A DNA stretch of 64,000 bases. It comes from Clavelina lepadiformis (Eukaryota; Chordata; Ascidiacea; Aplousobranchia; Clavelinidae). Positions 14,368-26,968 of this stretch are shown one piece after another. The DNA is taken from the NCBI RefSeq assembly GCF_947623445.1, contig NC_135240.1, positions 4,526,001 through 4,590,000 on the forward strand, read 5' to 3'. The translations under genes were made by a program, and so were the position numbers. Every line of letters begins with the position of its first letter. The first letter of the stretch is position 1. Under the pieces are notes generated by a model. The model was not told where the DNA came from. It worked only from the letters and a program-made list of their open reading frames with translations, and ran no database searches.

Positions 14368-16349
14368 TGACTTGCTGTGGTGCGTGTTGTGGTTGAAGGC
14401 TGAGGTGTTGCGTTCATGAAAGTCCCAAAACTTAAACATTGCGTAATCTTAAGTCTTATATTTTTACTAAGGACGATTGAAATTTTTGATCATTTTTTGA
14501 TTTAATGCGATGCATTTTTCTCAAGTAATTTAATGATTTACGCTAATTAAGTGTAACGGGTGGTGCTAAGGCTTATTTCTTTGCCCTACAACGAAAACAA
14601 CTTGGATTTGACGGGATGTAGAACCAAATTGTGGCCGACATTGCAACAAGCAACAGTCCAATTCATGATTGTGCAGTGTTTACATGACAAGCTTGTTGGT
14701 TACTTTTAATTCGGGAAGTTGTTTTATTTGTAATAATACAAAAGGCAACATGAGTGAGTAACGCGCGAGTTTAAGGATGACGATAATAAGCAAAATTTAA
14801 ACCAATTTTGAGCCGGGTAGATAAGAGAACTGGAGATTTACCGTTTATTTGCAGTTACAGTAAGGAAATAATCCAGAAAGTTGTCATTGCCATTCTTTTT
14901 AAAGCTACTATTTATTTTTTCGAGTGGGAGAAAATTGTAGCCTATTTGCGAGACTTTTGTCGTGGAAATGAATATTCAAGCATTTAAATAGGACAGCATA
15001 TTTCTGTGAATTTATTCATTGATTATATCCTTTTTAGCTAAAGGCCAACAAATTCGGTCATTGAGTTAACAGAAAATTCTTAACTGACTTTTTCTCTTCG
15101 AAATATCGCATTTTGCACGCATTGTCGGCATGCAAAAATTGATTTTAGTTATTGAAGGTTTTATTGGACTTAGATCATTATTGGCTTTTTGAAAACTTAT
15201 GCTGAGTCATGCTAAATCTGTGCTTCATACACCCGGAACAAATTTGCTATTACATAAATAGGTTGAGTCTACGACTTTTTGCCTCATAATTATGATTATA
15301 TATAAATAATTAATCGGTGATTAATTTGATAACATAATAAACCTAGTGGAATTTTCAAACTAGAAACACGCTGATATACAATCAATGAACAGGAAAGAAG
15401 CGACGTTTATAGAATTAAAGAAGCGTGAAACGTGAAAGCTATGGGAGTTAAACTGTTAAACATGAAAAACGCAGCAAGTCGAAGCAGATGTAGCGAGCAA
15501 AACAATGTTCAAACCAGTGGTTTTCATCCTTTTTTGTGTAATGCTCTTATGCTTACTTTTCTACGAACACAATTGCTTCTTGCTATATACAATATGGGAT
15601 CACGTGAATTGACCGTGAACAAATTCACCGGCGACAACTGGTAGTGGTCAACTGACCGGCAACAAATTGGCCAGCGATCAAATTAACCGTGACGTAAATT
15701 GGCCGGCGATCAAATTAACCGTCGATTCCCGATATGGTCGATATGGGATCGTACAATATGCTTAGAAATAACACCAAAAAAGAGAGAAGAATCAGAAACA
15801 AAGCAAGTACGACCTTATGCAATATTACGGCGTTAGATAACCGATACATCATCATAAAATCACAACTTGGAAGACCATAGAAACCGAAAACTCTTAAAAA
15901 ATAAAATCGCTCTCCAACTACAAAAATTTGTCACAATTTCCCGCGTGGTGGACAGTATCGCTTTTGTTTAGAAGTACTAATCTTGATTTAGGCAATGTGA
16001 GATACATATAAATCATACTGACGCATTGAGACATAGATAAATAGTCAGTTTGCAGGTTAAGAAGCGGACATTTCTAACAAAGTCTTCTTATTAGCACAGA
16101 TGCTGGAAAACAACCTGGGAACGTACTAAAAGGAGCGTTCGCTCGAAGTTATGCAGAGTAGGTTTCCAAATATAAAAACGAAAGTTGAAGTGTTTGTCAA
16201 AAAACAAGTTTATAAACTTCAATCAATAACTAGAAAATACTTTTGAAAGAAATGACGTAATGGTATTAAAATATACCACCAAGGTGGCTGCAAGTCTGTT
16301 TTGAAACTCACAATAAATTTTTGAGAAGATTTACGGGCGATCGCTTTTT
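14368..16349. other. Gap between UFSP2 and the kinase gene
   Basis: AT-rich sequence with the UFSP2 3' UTR at its left end and the kinase 3' flank at its right. Apart from a short tandem repeat near 15605-15722, no exon, RNA gene or mobile element is recognisable. Confidence 0.4.
15605..15722. repeat. Short imperfect tandem repeats rich in GGCCGGCGA/TTAACCG
   Basis: Successive blocks of about 15-35 bases vary on the theme AAATTGGCCAGCGATCAAAT, TAACCGTGACGT, AAATTGGCCGGCGATCAAAT and TAACCG. They stand out by GC content from AT-rich surroundings. The pattern looks like a small minisatellite or the end of a dispersed repeat. Confidence 0.6.
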
Positions 16350-19300
16350 CTAATTCTTCCCGTGTTGATATTGGTCAAGTGGACAAGTAGAAAAATTGTT
16401 GAAGCGTGGTACCAAAGGATCTACTTGCTTTTTAACGACTTCTTCAGCCTCCATATCAACATGTTCAAGGTGTACAACCTTATCAGAGAGACGCTGATGC
16501 ACTTCTTTCATTGTTGGTCGGTCATCTGGGTTCTGTTTCCAACACTCAGTGATGACGTCACGAAGTAAAGTGACGATTTCAATGTGTCTTTCATCTCTAA
16601 GTGTGTCCAACAAATCTTTGATGTCGTTCATGTCAGGTCGTCTTCCGTCTTTGATGGCTTGGAGATGTGATTGCTTAGTGCCGTCGATCAGCGGATACTG
16701 GCGCACGACAAAGGTGAATACGAGCATACCAAAGCTGTAAACGTCTGTTCTTCGAGTGGGGGAAGCACCGGAATTTTTAAGCTTCTCAGGAGCAGCAAAG
16801 TATTGTGTAAATGCGCCACCGTCATAACAGGTCGTTGGCTGGCCACTTTGGTCTACGAAAACGGCTCCACCAAAGTCGATGAGTTTGCACGTCCCATCTT
16901 TTGAAAGCAGGACATTCTCAGGCTTGATATCGCCATGCACAATATCTGGGTCGCTGTTGCAATGATGGTGAAGGAAGGAGAGACCGCATGCGACGTCACT
17001 GCAAAACTTTAGCATGACAGGTGGTGATACGTTGATGCTTGTGTTGTGGATCATGCTGGCCAGGCTACCACCGGGCATGTACTCCATGACAATGGCGTAC
17101 TTCCCGTCATGGATGGTTTGGCCGTAGACGCAAATCACGTGGGGGTGCTTTGCTATTGTCAGCATCCTGATTTCCTTCTGCAATCTGCAAACAATAATTT
17201 TTTTTATACAGCATGGGTGGAAGTTTTTTTATTTAAGAAAACTTGTTGGAAAATATACCAATTGCAGATTGAAATATTTTTCATTAATATTTAATGCTAA
17301 TATAGGGTTATCCCCCAAAAATATCTCAATTTTTATGACGTATTTATTAGTGATAATGGCGTCACGACTGAGCTGACTGGTAAGATGTTTGTTGTTTGAT
17401 TTATATTTGGTTGTGTTTCGCATAACAAACGACCTTTTCTGTCGGTGATGAGCAGGTATAGCGTATTGTGTTTGTTTTACAGCGAGCATAGCATTAGCAT
17501 AGCATAGCGAGCGAGCATACATTTATTAGCTTGCACTTCCTGCTTCTTGATAAGTTAGAGTTAACTGACAGATTCAAAATGCTCTTATGAAGCTGAAGTA
17601 TATGTTTGAAGCTTTATGTTAACATACGTATTGCGTACAACATGCTGCATCCGTATTCAAATCAAACACCAAGAATAACTGGCGTGTCAAACTGTAATTC
17701 ATGATCATTTTTGCGTAATAATAACGTAATACTACCTGACCGCTCTACTGTATGTCACAACCTTGGACAAAATTTGGCAACAACCTTTGTACCAATAAAT
17801 AAGTTTGCCTACTTCTTTTGCATATTTACAGTGCGAACAACTTATTTGTAACACAAGTCGCACAACTAAGTTTTTAACCGTAAAGAATTTTGTACTAGAC
17901 CCACATACTTGAATAAATCATCATGTACATTGATTGGTGTGTTCCGGAACTTTAGAGCCACTGCTGTTAGAGAATAATCAAAAGCAAGAAAAACCTTGCC
18001 ACAGCCCCCTTGTCCAAGGTACGCCGATTTCCCGGTTACGATAAACACCTTAGATGGGTCATAATAACGGGGTTCCTGAAGAATGTTAGAAAAAAATTAA
18101 GTGTCGTTTTGAAATCATAACTGTTACAAGATATCTTTGTGTAAACGAAAGCACTACTTCATGATTTATTTGGGAAGGTCATATTCTAGTAAAAAAAAAT
18201 TTAACCGATTTCGTAAGTTTCGAGTAAAAAATAATCAAACATTCAACCGGTTAAAGCTGTAGCCAAACTTGTGGTGCAGAGAGCGGTCTAGTTAGATAAG
18301 CTGCGTTAATTAAAGCATTATAGCTACACCAATTGTGAAATTTGGCAGTTTATTGTCAGTAAGATAGCTAGTTACCATAATTTGTTTTTTGCAACTGGCA
18401 ACTTTGCGTTGTGCGTTTGCTATTTCCTGTATAAACAAAAATTTGTGAAAGTTATATGATAAGGCAATAATAAAGACGAACTTTTTTACAAACGAAAATA
18501 ATAAAAACTAAAAAATGCACTATTTCACCAAAATGAGTTTGTTTTTGAGAAAAATGTCTTTCTCTTCTTGCATCAATTTTTCACATTCCTCCCATAAATT
18601 GAGATCCTTGTTTTCTTTGACAAACTCAAGAACTTCCAGACGTGCTCTATCAGCTGCCTTTTGCAAAACTTCATCACTCACGTGTCTATCACCAATGGCC
18701 TTGAAATAAAATTATAAGTTGAAATCGCAGTCATGTGAGTATCATGTGCTTTAATTTTATACAAGTCATGTTTTGTCAATCCGTCAATGTTACATGTCAA
18801 TTTTAGCAATTAAAAATGTCCTAAAAACTTTGGGAAAAAGTCGAACAAAACCTCCACAAAACAAATTACAGATGAACACAGTGCAGAAATAAAACGGAAG
18901 TTTATGAAGTCACCGACCAAAGTAAATTATATTGAAGTATATATTTAAAGATAATTCAGCAGTTGGATCCCGGGGATTTTAATCAATAAGTAACATTTGA
19001 TTAATGTCTTTATGCAATCTTGCTAATATGTAGATAAATTTGAAAAACTGCAATGTACAATCGCAATCCAATAACAACTGAGCGTAAGCTTTGCCTCCGC
19101 TATGACAAGCCAATCTGAAGCCTGTTAAAATTGTGGTGTATTGCCGGTTTTATAAACGAAAAAATTATTGGCGACTATCTTTGTATTACAATTGGAGTGT
19201 TGCAACAATGGCCACAGAGACTTTTATATTTCGCAGAATTTTTGATGATTTCACAAAGATTTTATGTCCGAGAAGGCATTTTTCTGTGATAGGATTATGT

Positions 19301-20665
19301 TTTAAGTTTTATTTGTTTTCACTGATTTTCTGTTTTTTTCATACGATTTTATTGCCTATCAATCTATATTTACGTCTCATAGTTTAAGTACTTTTTGTAT
19401 TGATCTTCGATAAAGGAGTCCAGCTTCTTTCAAAATTTTTGAATTCTTTTCTTTTACCTGAAAGAATGGAAATATGTAGTTGTTAGTATTCAACTTCAAC
19501 ATAATAAAGATTTTTTGCCTTTTGCAGAAATGTTTTTTTGTATTTATAATTTTTTTTATAGAAACTAATGATTATTTCTGGTGTCCAATAAAACTACAAC
19601 CAATTGTATTCGAGAGTTGAAAATTTCCCCAAATATAATTTTATGTGATCTAGGCCAAAAACTTTATGCGGGCAAGCGCCATTAGCGCCACCTATTGTGT
19701 TGGGTTTGTACAACACTAATGTTTTTGTGCCTGTTAGCATTAACGACACTTGCTGCAGGTAGATGGTTCTGGTGAAAAGTGCCAATTCAGGCCAAAAATG
19801 ACAAAATTATGGGTAAATACAATCTCTGTTATCTGACTACGTTCACTGTACTCACCATTGGTAAGTCGTCAACACTGCCTTCCTCCATGGAGTTGATAAA
19901 CGTTAAAAACTGACAAGATGGAAAAGTATCGGAAAAGTATGTGCTTCCAATCTGGAGAATTCAAAATATAATCTTGATGATGTGTTCAATGAAATGAAAA
20001 TGTGATAATGTGTTGTGTCCACATTACTCGTGGATTGACAGAAAACCTCGATTTTATTTTTGTAGAAAGCGACTGTAGTTGAACATTTCGAATGCGATCT
20101 AACATGGCATGATAGTTTGTCACCAAGTTTATAGGTTGGCCCCCAGTCGTAGGTGATTCCTTCAAATTGACGTAAGCTGCAAAACAAACATACGCGTCAC
20201 TTGGTTCTCGTTTGTGCGCTTGTTTAACAAGTTATTATCTTTTCGATTTTGTTAAAGTAAACAGACGTACCTTCCATCAGATCTGTAGTAAACAAAAGCA
20301 TTGTCTTGCAATCTTACACCGTAAGAGAACTGATCTTTATGTTGAATTTCAAATGTACTGTGACGACCATTTATGTTCAAGCATCCACAAAATGAGCATT
20401 TTAACTTCTCGCGGCTTCTGTTAATAAAAAAAGCGTTTTGAGATTTAAATCAATTTAAAATTTATCAGCTATCTTAATTGTTTTTGAAACATAAACATTG
20501 AGATACTGAAAGCATAAAACATATAGCCTACTCATTTTAAAATATTTGAAATAGTATGCTAAATCAATACCACAGAATCACTCGTATAATATACATATCA
20601 TACCCGGTTAGGTGTGGAAATGGAATTTGAAGAACTTTGAAGGATGGCGAAAAACAGTTGTTCAT
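16350..20665 (-). CDS. SPRY-like / coiled-coil / TKL (RIPK-like) protein kinase
   Basis: Nine minus-strand exons in consistent phase: 20665-20604, 20417-20271, 20176-20047, 19951-19856, 19457-19392, 18699-18529, 18426-18376, 18075-17909 and 17184-16350 (stop). The first four encode a SPRY/B30.2-like region (KCSFCGCLNINGRHSTFEIQ, GVRLQDNAFVYYRSDG, GITYDWGPTYKLGDKLSCHV, STTVAFYKNKIE). The next three are charged and heptad-like, probably coiled coil. The last two form a kinase domain: glycine loop GQGGCGKVF, lysine in VALKF, HGDIKPENVLL in place of HRD, DFG in LIDFGG, FAAPEKL for APE, and DVYSFGML. All catalytic residues are present except the Arg of HRD, so activity is likely. The kinase looks closest to the TKL/RIPK group. 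Substrate is unknown. SPRY-like assignment rests on motif impression only; the kinase call is firm. Start is the ATG opening MNNCFSPSF. Confidence 0.8.
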
Positions 20666-21944
20666 CTCTATCTACGGAAAAATGTTAAATCGTTTTTTTA
20701 ATCATAGCTAATGCATATTTGCATACGTCATTTGTGTTACATAATAATGATTATCTTTATGTAAAGGTATTTAAAGACACTCACAGTATTGTAATCAGTC
20801 TTTAAGCACAACGGTATGGGAATCACAACGTTAGCAGAAAAGTGAGAAATTGTATCACATTCCTAAGCCTCTAAAATGATAATTTCCTATTGAACAATGA
20901 TGAAAAACTTTACTGAATTATCAGGTTACTTGTAAAATCTACACAACATATAGCGCTTCTTTACAAAACAACACCATTTCACGTGAAAACATAAATCGTG
21001 TATAGCTGATAAACCAACAAACAATATATACAAACTCTGTTGCCATGAAAATAAGCAACGAGCTAAACAAAAGTAATAGTTACAATATAATGTAACAATT
21101 ACTATTACAAGCAAAATATATACAATAATAGTTCTGAGTTACAAATTTAAACAAACATCATTTTAAAAAAGCACAAATTTTAAACCAATGCCACCATTAA
21201 AGATTAAATTGTTGAGCTAATATTTTTAAACATACAGTTATGAATAAACATACACATATACGGGAATATATTGTTTTGATAATTTGACCTAACACCGGTC
21301 TCTTTGTTAATCTCTATACAGTATGATGAAATACAGCAATGAGTAAAATGGGATCTTGTCATTGTATCTAAGCAGGATATTAATTAGGAATAACGTCATG
21401 TGTTACAGATCTATACAAATGAAATGATTTGAAACACAATGAAAAGCTTATACAGCGTAAAAGTTGAAATGTTAATATTAACGTCACCATTTTTGAAAAA
21501 AACAACGTATTAAAATACTTAGAGATTAGACTGTACGTAGCTGTACTGCACATTATATACAGTACATTATTACATTATCATTATTACATTACAGTACTTT
21601 ACAGTATGTGCTGGTACGTAACTGGATGCACAGTTATGAATACAACTAATACAGTATCATAATAAGGCATCAAAAGTTAAAGTTTGATATAAAGTACAAG
21701 TAACGTTTAATAGGAAACAATTAGATAGAACGTTGTAGTTTCAATATTTGATAGACAATATCCAGAAAACCATCCAATAATTATCAACCAAATCACTCAC
21801 TTATCCGTAATCATACGTAACATTCGATCAATTTTAGTCGATTCGATCTATATAGCATGCGAAGATGGAAAAAATCAAGGGTACTTGGGTGTTTAAACAG
21901 CCTTTTCTAGTCCGATATCTGTAGAAACTTCAAAAAGACAAGTC
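20666..21944. other. Spacer between kinase and pseudokinase genes
   Basis: 1.28 kb of AT-rich sequence with no convincing exon. It includes the 5' flank of the kinase and the 3' flank of the pseudokinase. Short low-complexity TACAGTA/ATTATTACATTA runs occur around 21540-21660. Confidence 0.35.
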
Positions 21945-23318
21945 TTAGAAACGACAAAGCTTAGATTTTTGCAAGATTTGTTTTGCAATGTTGTTGGTCA
22001 TTTCGAAAGTTACTTGATGACTGTTGGTGGAAAGCAATGGTGATAGAGTGTCGCACACTTCCATCAATGTTGGCTTTTGAGAAGCATCACTCTGCAAGCA
22101 TTCCATCATGAGATCATGCAAAGGCGCCAGGAGATCATCATCATCTGCATGTATTTGGTTTAGTTAAAATAGATTATTTCTGATTTGTATATATATGTAG
22201 TTCGCATGCTTGCTATTTTATCAATTGCATTACAGTTAAAAGGTACCATACCAGAAGGGTTACTTTAAGGTTAAACAGTTTTACTTCATAGAGCACCATA
22301 CCTTGTCGACCATTATCTAACATCATTTTCATCATGTGGCCAAAGCTATGCACCAGCTCACTTTCATTTGATTGTTTCAAATACATGACATCCTCTCCTG
22401 CGATACAAACCAACTTGCATTGTAGATCAAGAGACAGCCTTATATTGTGCAGAGATCGTCCTCTTTTGAAATCAACCATTAGGCGACAATTGCGGTTGAA
22501 CAAGTACATGAGACCAGCGACTATGTCGAGAAGGAACTGCAATTTTAACACCGTTGGTATTGCAACATCATTCTCATCATTTAATAGGTCATATAGGCTG
22601 CCACAGGGCATGTGCTCCATGAGAACACCCATTTTGTCCGGCCAAGTTGTGTATCCAAACACACGTGCTATGTTTGGATGAGTTAGTTCCTCTCCGACAG
22701 CAACTGCATTAAGGAGCCTAAAAGCAATGCAAAAGGTTGTTACGATTTACAACAAATATTTATGCATTTTCACAAAATACTCAAATTTGCTTACTGCTCA
22801 AATCCTGGTTCATTTTTGTTGATTTTAAGAATTAAGAAAGTAATTTTCCCAAAAACACTTGATCTGATACTTTTATAATTTTCATTCATTTCTGTTTCTG
22901 ACAAAATTATGGGTAACTCATGTGATGGATGGAAAGTTGCCTGTCTCCAATTTTCCTTTAGACACAAAAATAATACACAATTTCATTAAATAACATAATA
23001 ATTTAATTGATTGTCTGTTTGTTGTTTGTCACCTCTGAAACTTGTTGCGAAATTTTATTAACTTTTTCCAACACCTGTAAAAATATTAAAAAAGATGCAG
23101 TTAAGCAAAACAAAAACAAAGCAAAACAAAAACGCAATTTACAATACCTCGGTAAATTTATTATATTCATCAAATGTGATGGAATCTTGCAAAAAAGGTT
23201 TTTCGAGATAATTCCCAATAAATTCCCTTTTTTGCCGCTGCTGAACTTTGAAACTCTTCGTCATGGTTCTTTCAAGCACATCAAAAACTTTTTCCTTGTT
23301 CTCTGGTATATTCATGGC
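21945..23318 (-). CDS. TKL-like pseudokinase with coiled-coil N-terminus (partial model)
   Basis: Minus-strand exons 23318-23148, 23074-33033 is not intended here; the second exon is 23074-23033, followed by 22955-22795, 22717-22302 and 22144-21945 (TAA). All phases agree. The 57-codon first exon matches the 57-codon coiled-coil exon of the neighbouring kinase in length and position. The kinase fold is recognisable (SSVFGKITFLILKIN as N-lobe; HPNIARVFGYTTWPDKMGVL; EHMPCGSLYDLL; MECLQSDASQKPTLMEVCD as C-lobe end). However, the glycine loop is degenerate and the catalytic loop reads LFNRNCRLMVDFKRGRSL with no HRD-x-K-x-x-x-N. No DFG is present either. It is therefore a predicted pseudokinase, probably a scaffold or regulator paired with the active paralog next door. 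The 5' end is unresolved: upstream exons may be those at 24687-25765 or may be lost. Confidence 0.65.
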
Positions 23319-23601
23319 CTGGAAAAGTTTTAAAGTAGTTTTAGTAATTTTATGTAAATCAAAGTGTGGTCACTAACATTTCAAACCACAAAAAGAAAAA
23401 CACTAAAATAAAACCGTTCGAAGCGTTCGAAGGCAACAGTTGCCTATACAATATGAATATACAAATGAATTGATTTTCTTAACACCAGATACGGAATAAG
23501 TTTAATAAATACACATTTGTTGCTTCAATACGAAAAACTTTTTGCAATTGGAAATCACCAGCACCCAACGTCACAATGCCTGGAACAAATTTGGCGTCAC
23601 A

Positions 23602-24003
23602 ATGACATTGTTAATTGTATTTATCCTGCTATTGTGTTTGTGCTATTATGTTTGTTCGTTTCAAAGTTATCTCGGACCCTTGCTTGTAATTCACGCTTTG
23701 GATGAACCAGTGGTCGCGTTCAGACACTTTGAAAACCGGTTCTAAGAATATATTTGGGTAGAACTTCATGCCATACATGCCAGCACTTTAATGCTTAAAC
23801 AATTACCCAAAGTATTTTATAGCATTCGCATTCAAAACGTTGGCACCGTCACTAATTTGTTAGCAAGTGACCCATTTCCGGTTTCACTTGACGTCGGACA
23901 TGTTTTGTTTCTCTGGTCATTGTTTCCGTTATACCAGAGAGAGCTTACTTCCGGTTGGAAGGATTTCGATCCCGAACCGTTCTACAGGGTCATTGACACC
24001 TGA
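23602..24003 (+). pseudogene. Array ORF copy 1, interrupted by an in-frame TAA
   Basis: The frame starts with a hydrophobic leader (MTLLIVFILLLCLCYYVCS), continues FQSYLGPLLVIHALDEP and meets TAA after FENRF at 23743-23745. The same frame then stays open to 24003 (KQLPKVFYSIRIQNVGTVTN, SLDVGHVLFLWSLFPLYQ). An AATAAA lies at 24117-24122. Function unknown; no family recognised. Confidence 0.4.
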
Positions 24004-24686
24004 TTGTTTGTTTGTTCAGTTTGTTGATCATTAACGTTGAAACGCACAAAATGGATGCAGATGGTTGAATTAAAAGATATTTTTAGACCGCAGTAAAACT
24101 ATAATGTTATGTGGTGAATAAAATATGACTGCTTAGAGACTAAATGTTAGGCATAATTTTCGCTCCGCAAATTAATGGTGAAAAATAAACATCACGTTAC
24201 GCAACACTGACCACGTCAGATGACCAGAACCATGTTATGGCGGTTCGATATCAACGCTTTGTTTCTTGACCTGATAACAATGGTCAATGAGGTTGGTGAC
24301 TGATATGATGATGACGAAACAAAGGAGCCCAGTTGTCGTCATAATATCGTCATTTACTTAATATTGTCGCTATTTTTAAAATCTAACTTATATATGTTTT
24401 GAAAATGGTGAATATTAGATCGTTGAACATCGGCATCTACAATTCTAGAAAGTTCTTAATACTTTATATGCTCGTCTATTAATCATTTGCAACAAGTGTC
24501 ACTGAAACAAAACTCTTCAGCATTCATGAAAGCTTCTATGACATTTACAAAAAATATATTTATAAGCAATCAAAGTAGCAGTTGGACGCACGTTTCACAA
24601 AACATAAATTTGCCAAACTGATGTTCGCAAAAAAGTGGGATTGAAAATATCTTTAACTGGAAAATTATTTAATTAACATCAGTTAC

Positions 24687-25765
24687 CATAATTTGTTTTT
24701 TGCAACTGGCAACTTTGCGTTGTGCGTTTGCTACTTCCTGTATAAACAAAAATTTGTGAAAGTTACATGATAGGGCAATAATAAAGATGAAATTTTTTAC
24801 AAACGAAAATAATAAAAACTAAAAAATTCACTATTTCACCAAAATGAGTTTGATTTTGAGAAAAATGTCTTTCTTCTCTTGCGTCATCAATTTTTCACAT
24901 TCCTCCCATAAATCGAGATCCTTGTTTTCTTTGACAAACAGAAAAACTTCCAGACGTGCTCTATCAGCTGCCTTTTGCAAAACTTCATCGCTCACGTGTC
25001 TATCACAAATGGCCTTGAAATAAAATTATAAGTTGAAATCGAAGCCATGTGAGTATCATGTACTTTAGTTTTATGCAAGTCATGTTTTGTCAATCAGTCA
25101 ATGTTACATGTCAATTTTAGCAATTAAAAATGTCGCTAAAATTTGGAAAAAAGTCAAACAAAACCTCCACACAAAAATTACAGATGAACACAGAAATAAA
25201 GCGGAGGCAATGAAGTCACGGAACAAAGTAAATGATATTAAAGTGTATATTTGAGGATAATTCAGCAGTTTTTTGGATCCCGGTGATATTAATCAATAAG
25301 TTACATTTGATTAATGTCTTTATGCAATTCTTGCTAATATGTAGATAAATTTGAAAAACTGCAATGTACAATCGCAATCCAATAACAACTGAACGTAACT
25401 TGCCTCCCCTATGACAAGCCAATCTAATGCTTGTTAAAAGTGTGGTGTATTGCCGGTTTTATAAACGCAAAAATTATTGGCGACTATCTTTGTATTACAA
25501 GTGGAGAGTTGCATCAATGGCCACAGAGACTTTCATATTTCGCAGAATTTTGGATGATTTCACAAAGATTTTAAATCCGAGAGGGCATTATTCTGTGATA
25601 GCATTATATTTCAAGTTTTGATTATTGTGATTGATTTTCTGTTTTTTCATACAAGTTTATTTCCTATCAATCTCTATTTACATCTCATAGTTTAAGTACC
25701 TTTTGTATTGATCTTCGATAAAGGATTCCTACTTGTTTTAAAGTATTTGAGTTCTTTACTTTTAC
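24687..25765 (-). pseudogene. Duplicated coiled-coil exons of the SPRY-like/kinase gene
   Basis: Three exons, 25765-25700, 25013-24840 and 24737-24687, copy the kinase-gene exons 19457-19392, 18699-18529 and 18426-18376 together with their introns (offset about 6.3 kb). All three keep open frames and splice sites; the middle one has one extra codon. Neither the SPRY-like exons nor a kinase domain accompany them. They may serve as 5' exons of the pseudokinase gene, but a copy of the repeat array unit lies between, so a stranded duplicate is equally possible. Confidence 0.55.
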
Positions 25766-26572
25766 CTGAAAGAATGGAAACAGTTGTTAGTGTTCAACTT
25801 CAACATAATAAAGATTTTTTTGTTTTTTGCAAAAATGTTTTTTTTTGTATTTATCATTTTTTTTAAACAAACTGATGTTTATTTCTGATGTCGAATAAAA
25901 CTACAACCAACTGTATTCGAGAGTTGAAAATTTGTAGTTTTCAGATAAAGTTATTTATTACGACTCTTTGTCTCTTTGACTCTTTCTTCTCAGTTCTGAT
26001 AAAAGCTTTCTTAATTACAATTAAACTTACCGGAGTAAAAATTTCTATTTTAGTTAACTAAATCAATACAAATATATGCTATGGTAGTAAAAGGCCTTTC
26101 TAGGTAAAGGTAATTTTGATTAAGTTTATATTTTAATTACCATAGAAAGTTCGATACTCAAATCACCAAATAGTTCATCTTGACAGCTTCGCAATTCCTT
26201 TCGAAATTCCCAAATTTAAGAAAATCAAAAGCTTAAATCATCACTCCATCAACCATATCACGGATTCGTTTAAATTTGAAATGAATTTGAAAACTTGAAG
26301 ACATTCTTTGAACAATAGTTGTTTAAAGCAACAGAGAACTTTGTTTTGAGAAAAATTCAAGTGAAATATAAAATTCTTTGTAATTGGCTTAAATGTGCAA
26401 GTTGTTCAAAAAATAACAAGATATGAAGATAAAAACGAATTGATTTTCTTAACACAATATATATGGAAAAAGCTCAATAAATATACATTTGTTGCTTTAA
26501 CACGAAAATTTTTTACAATTGGAAATCACAAGTGCTCAACGTCACAATGCCTGGAACAAGTTTGGCGTCACA

Positions 26573-26968
26573 ATGACATTGTTAATTGTAATTATCCTGC
26601 TACTATGTTTGTGCAATTATGTTTGTTCGTTTCAAAGTTATCTCGGACACTTGCTTGTAATTCACGCTTTGGATGAACCAGTGGTCGCGTTCAAACACTT
26701 TGAAAACCGGTTCTAAGAATATATTTGGGTAAAACTTCATGCCATACATGCCAGCACTTTAATGCTTAAACAATTACACAAAGTATTTTATAGCATTCGC
26801 CTTCAAAGCGTTGGCACCGTCACTAATTTGTTAGCAAGTGAACCATTTCCGGTTTCACTTGACGTCGGACATGTTTTGTTTCTCTGGTCATTGTTTCCGT
26901 TGTACCAGAGAGAGCTTACTTCCGGTTGGAAGGATTTCGACCCCGACCCCGTTCTACAGGGTCATTGA
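26573..26968 (+). pseudogene. Array ORF copy 2, interrupted by an in-frame TAA
   Basis: Same architecture as copy 1: leader MTLLIVIILLLCLCNYVCS, stop TAA after FENRF at 26716, and the downstream frame open to 26968 ending in FDPDPVLQGH. The upstream ORF here reads MPGTSLASQ. Confidence 0.4.
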
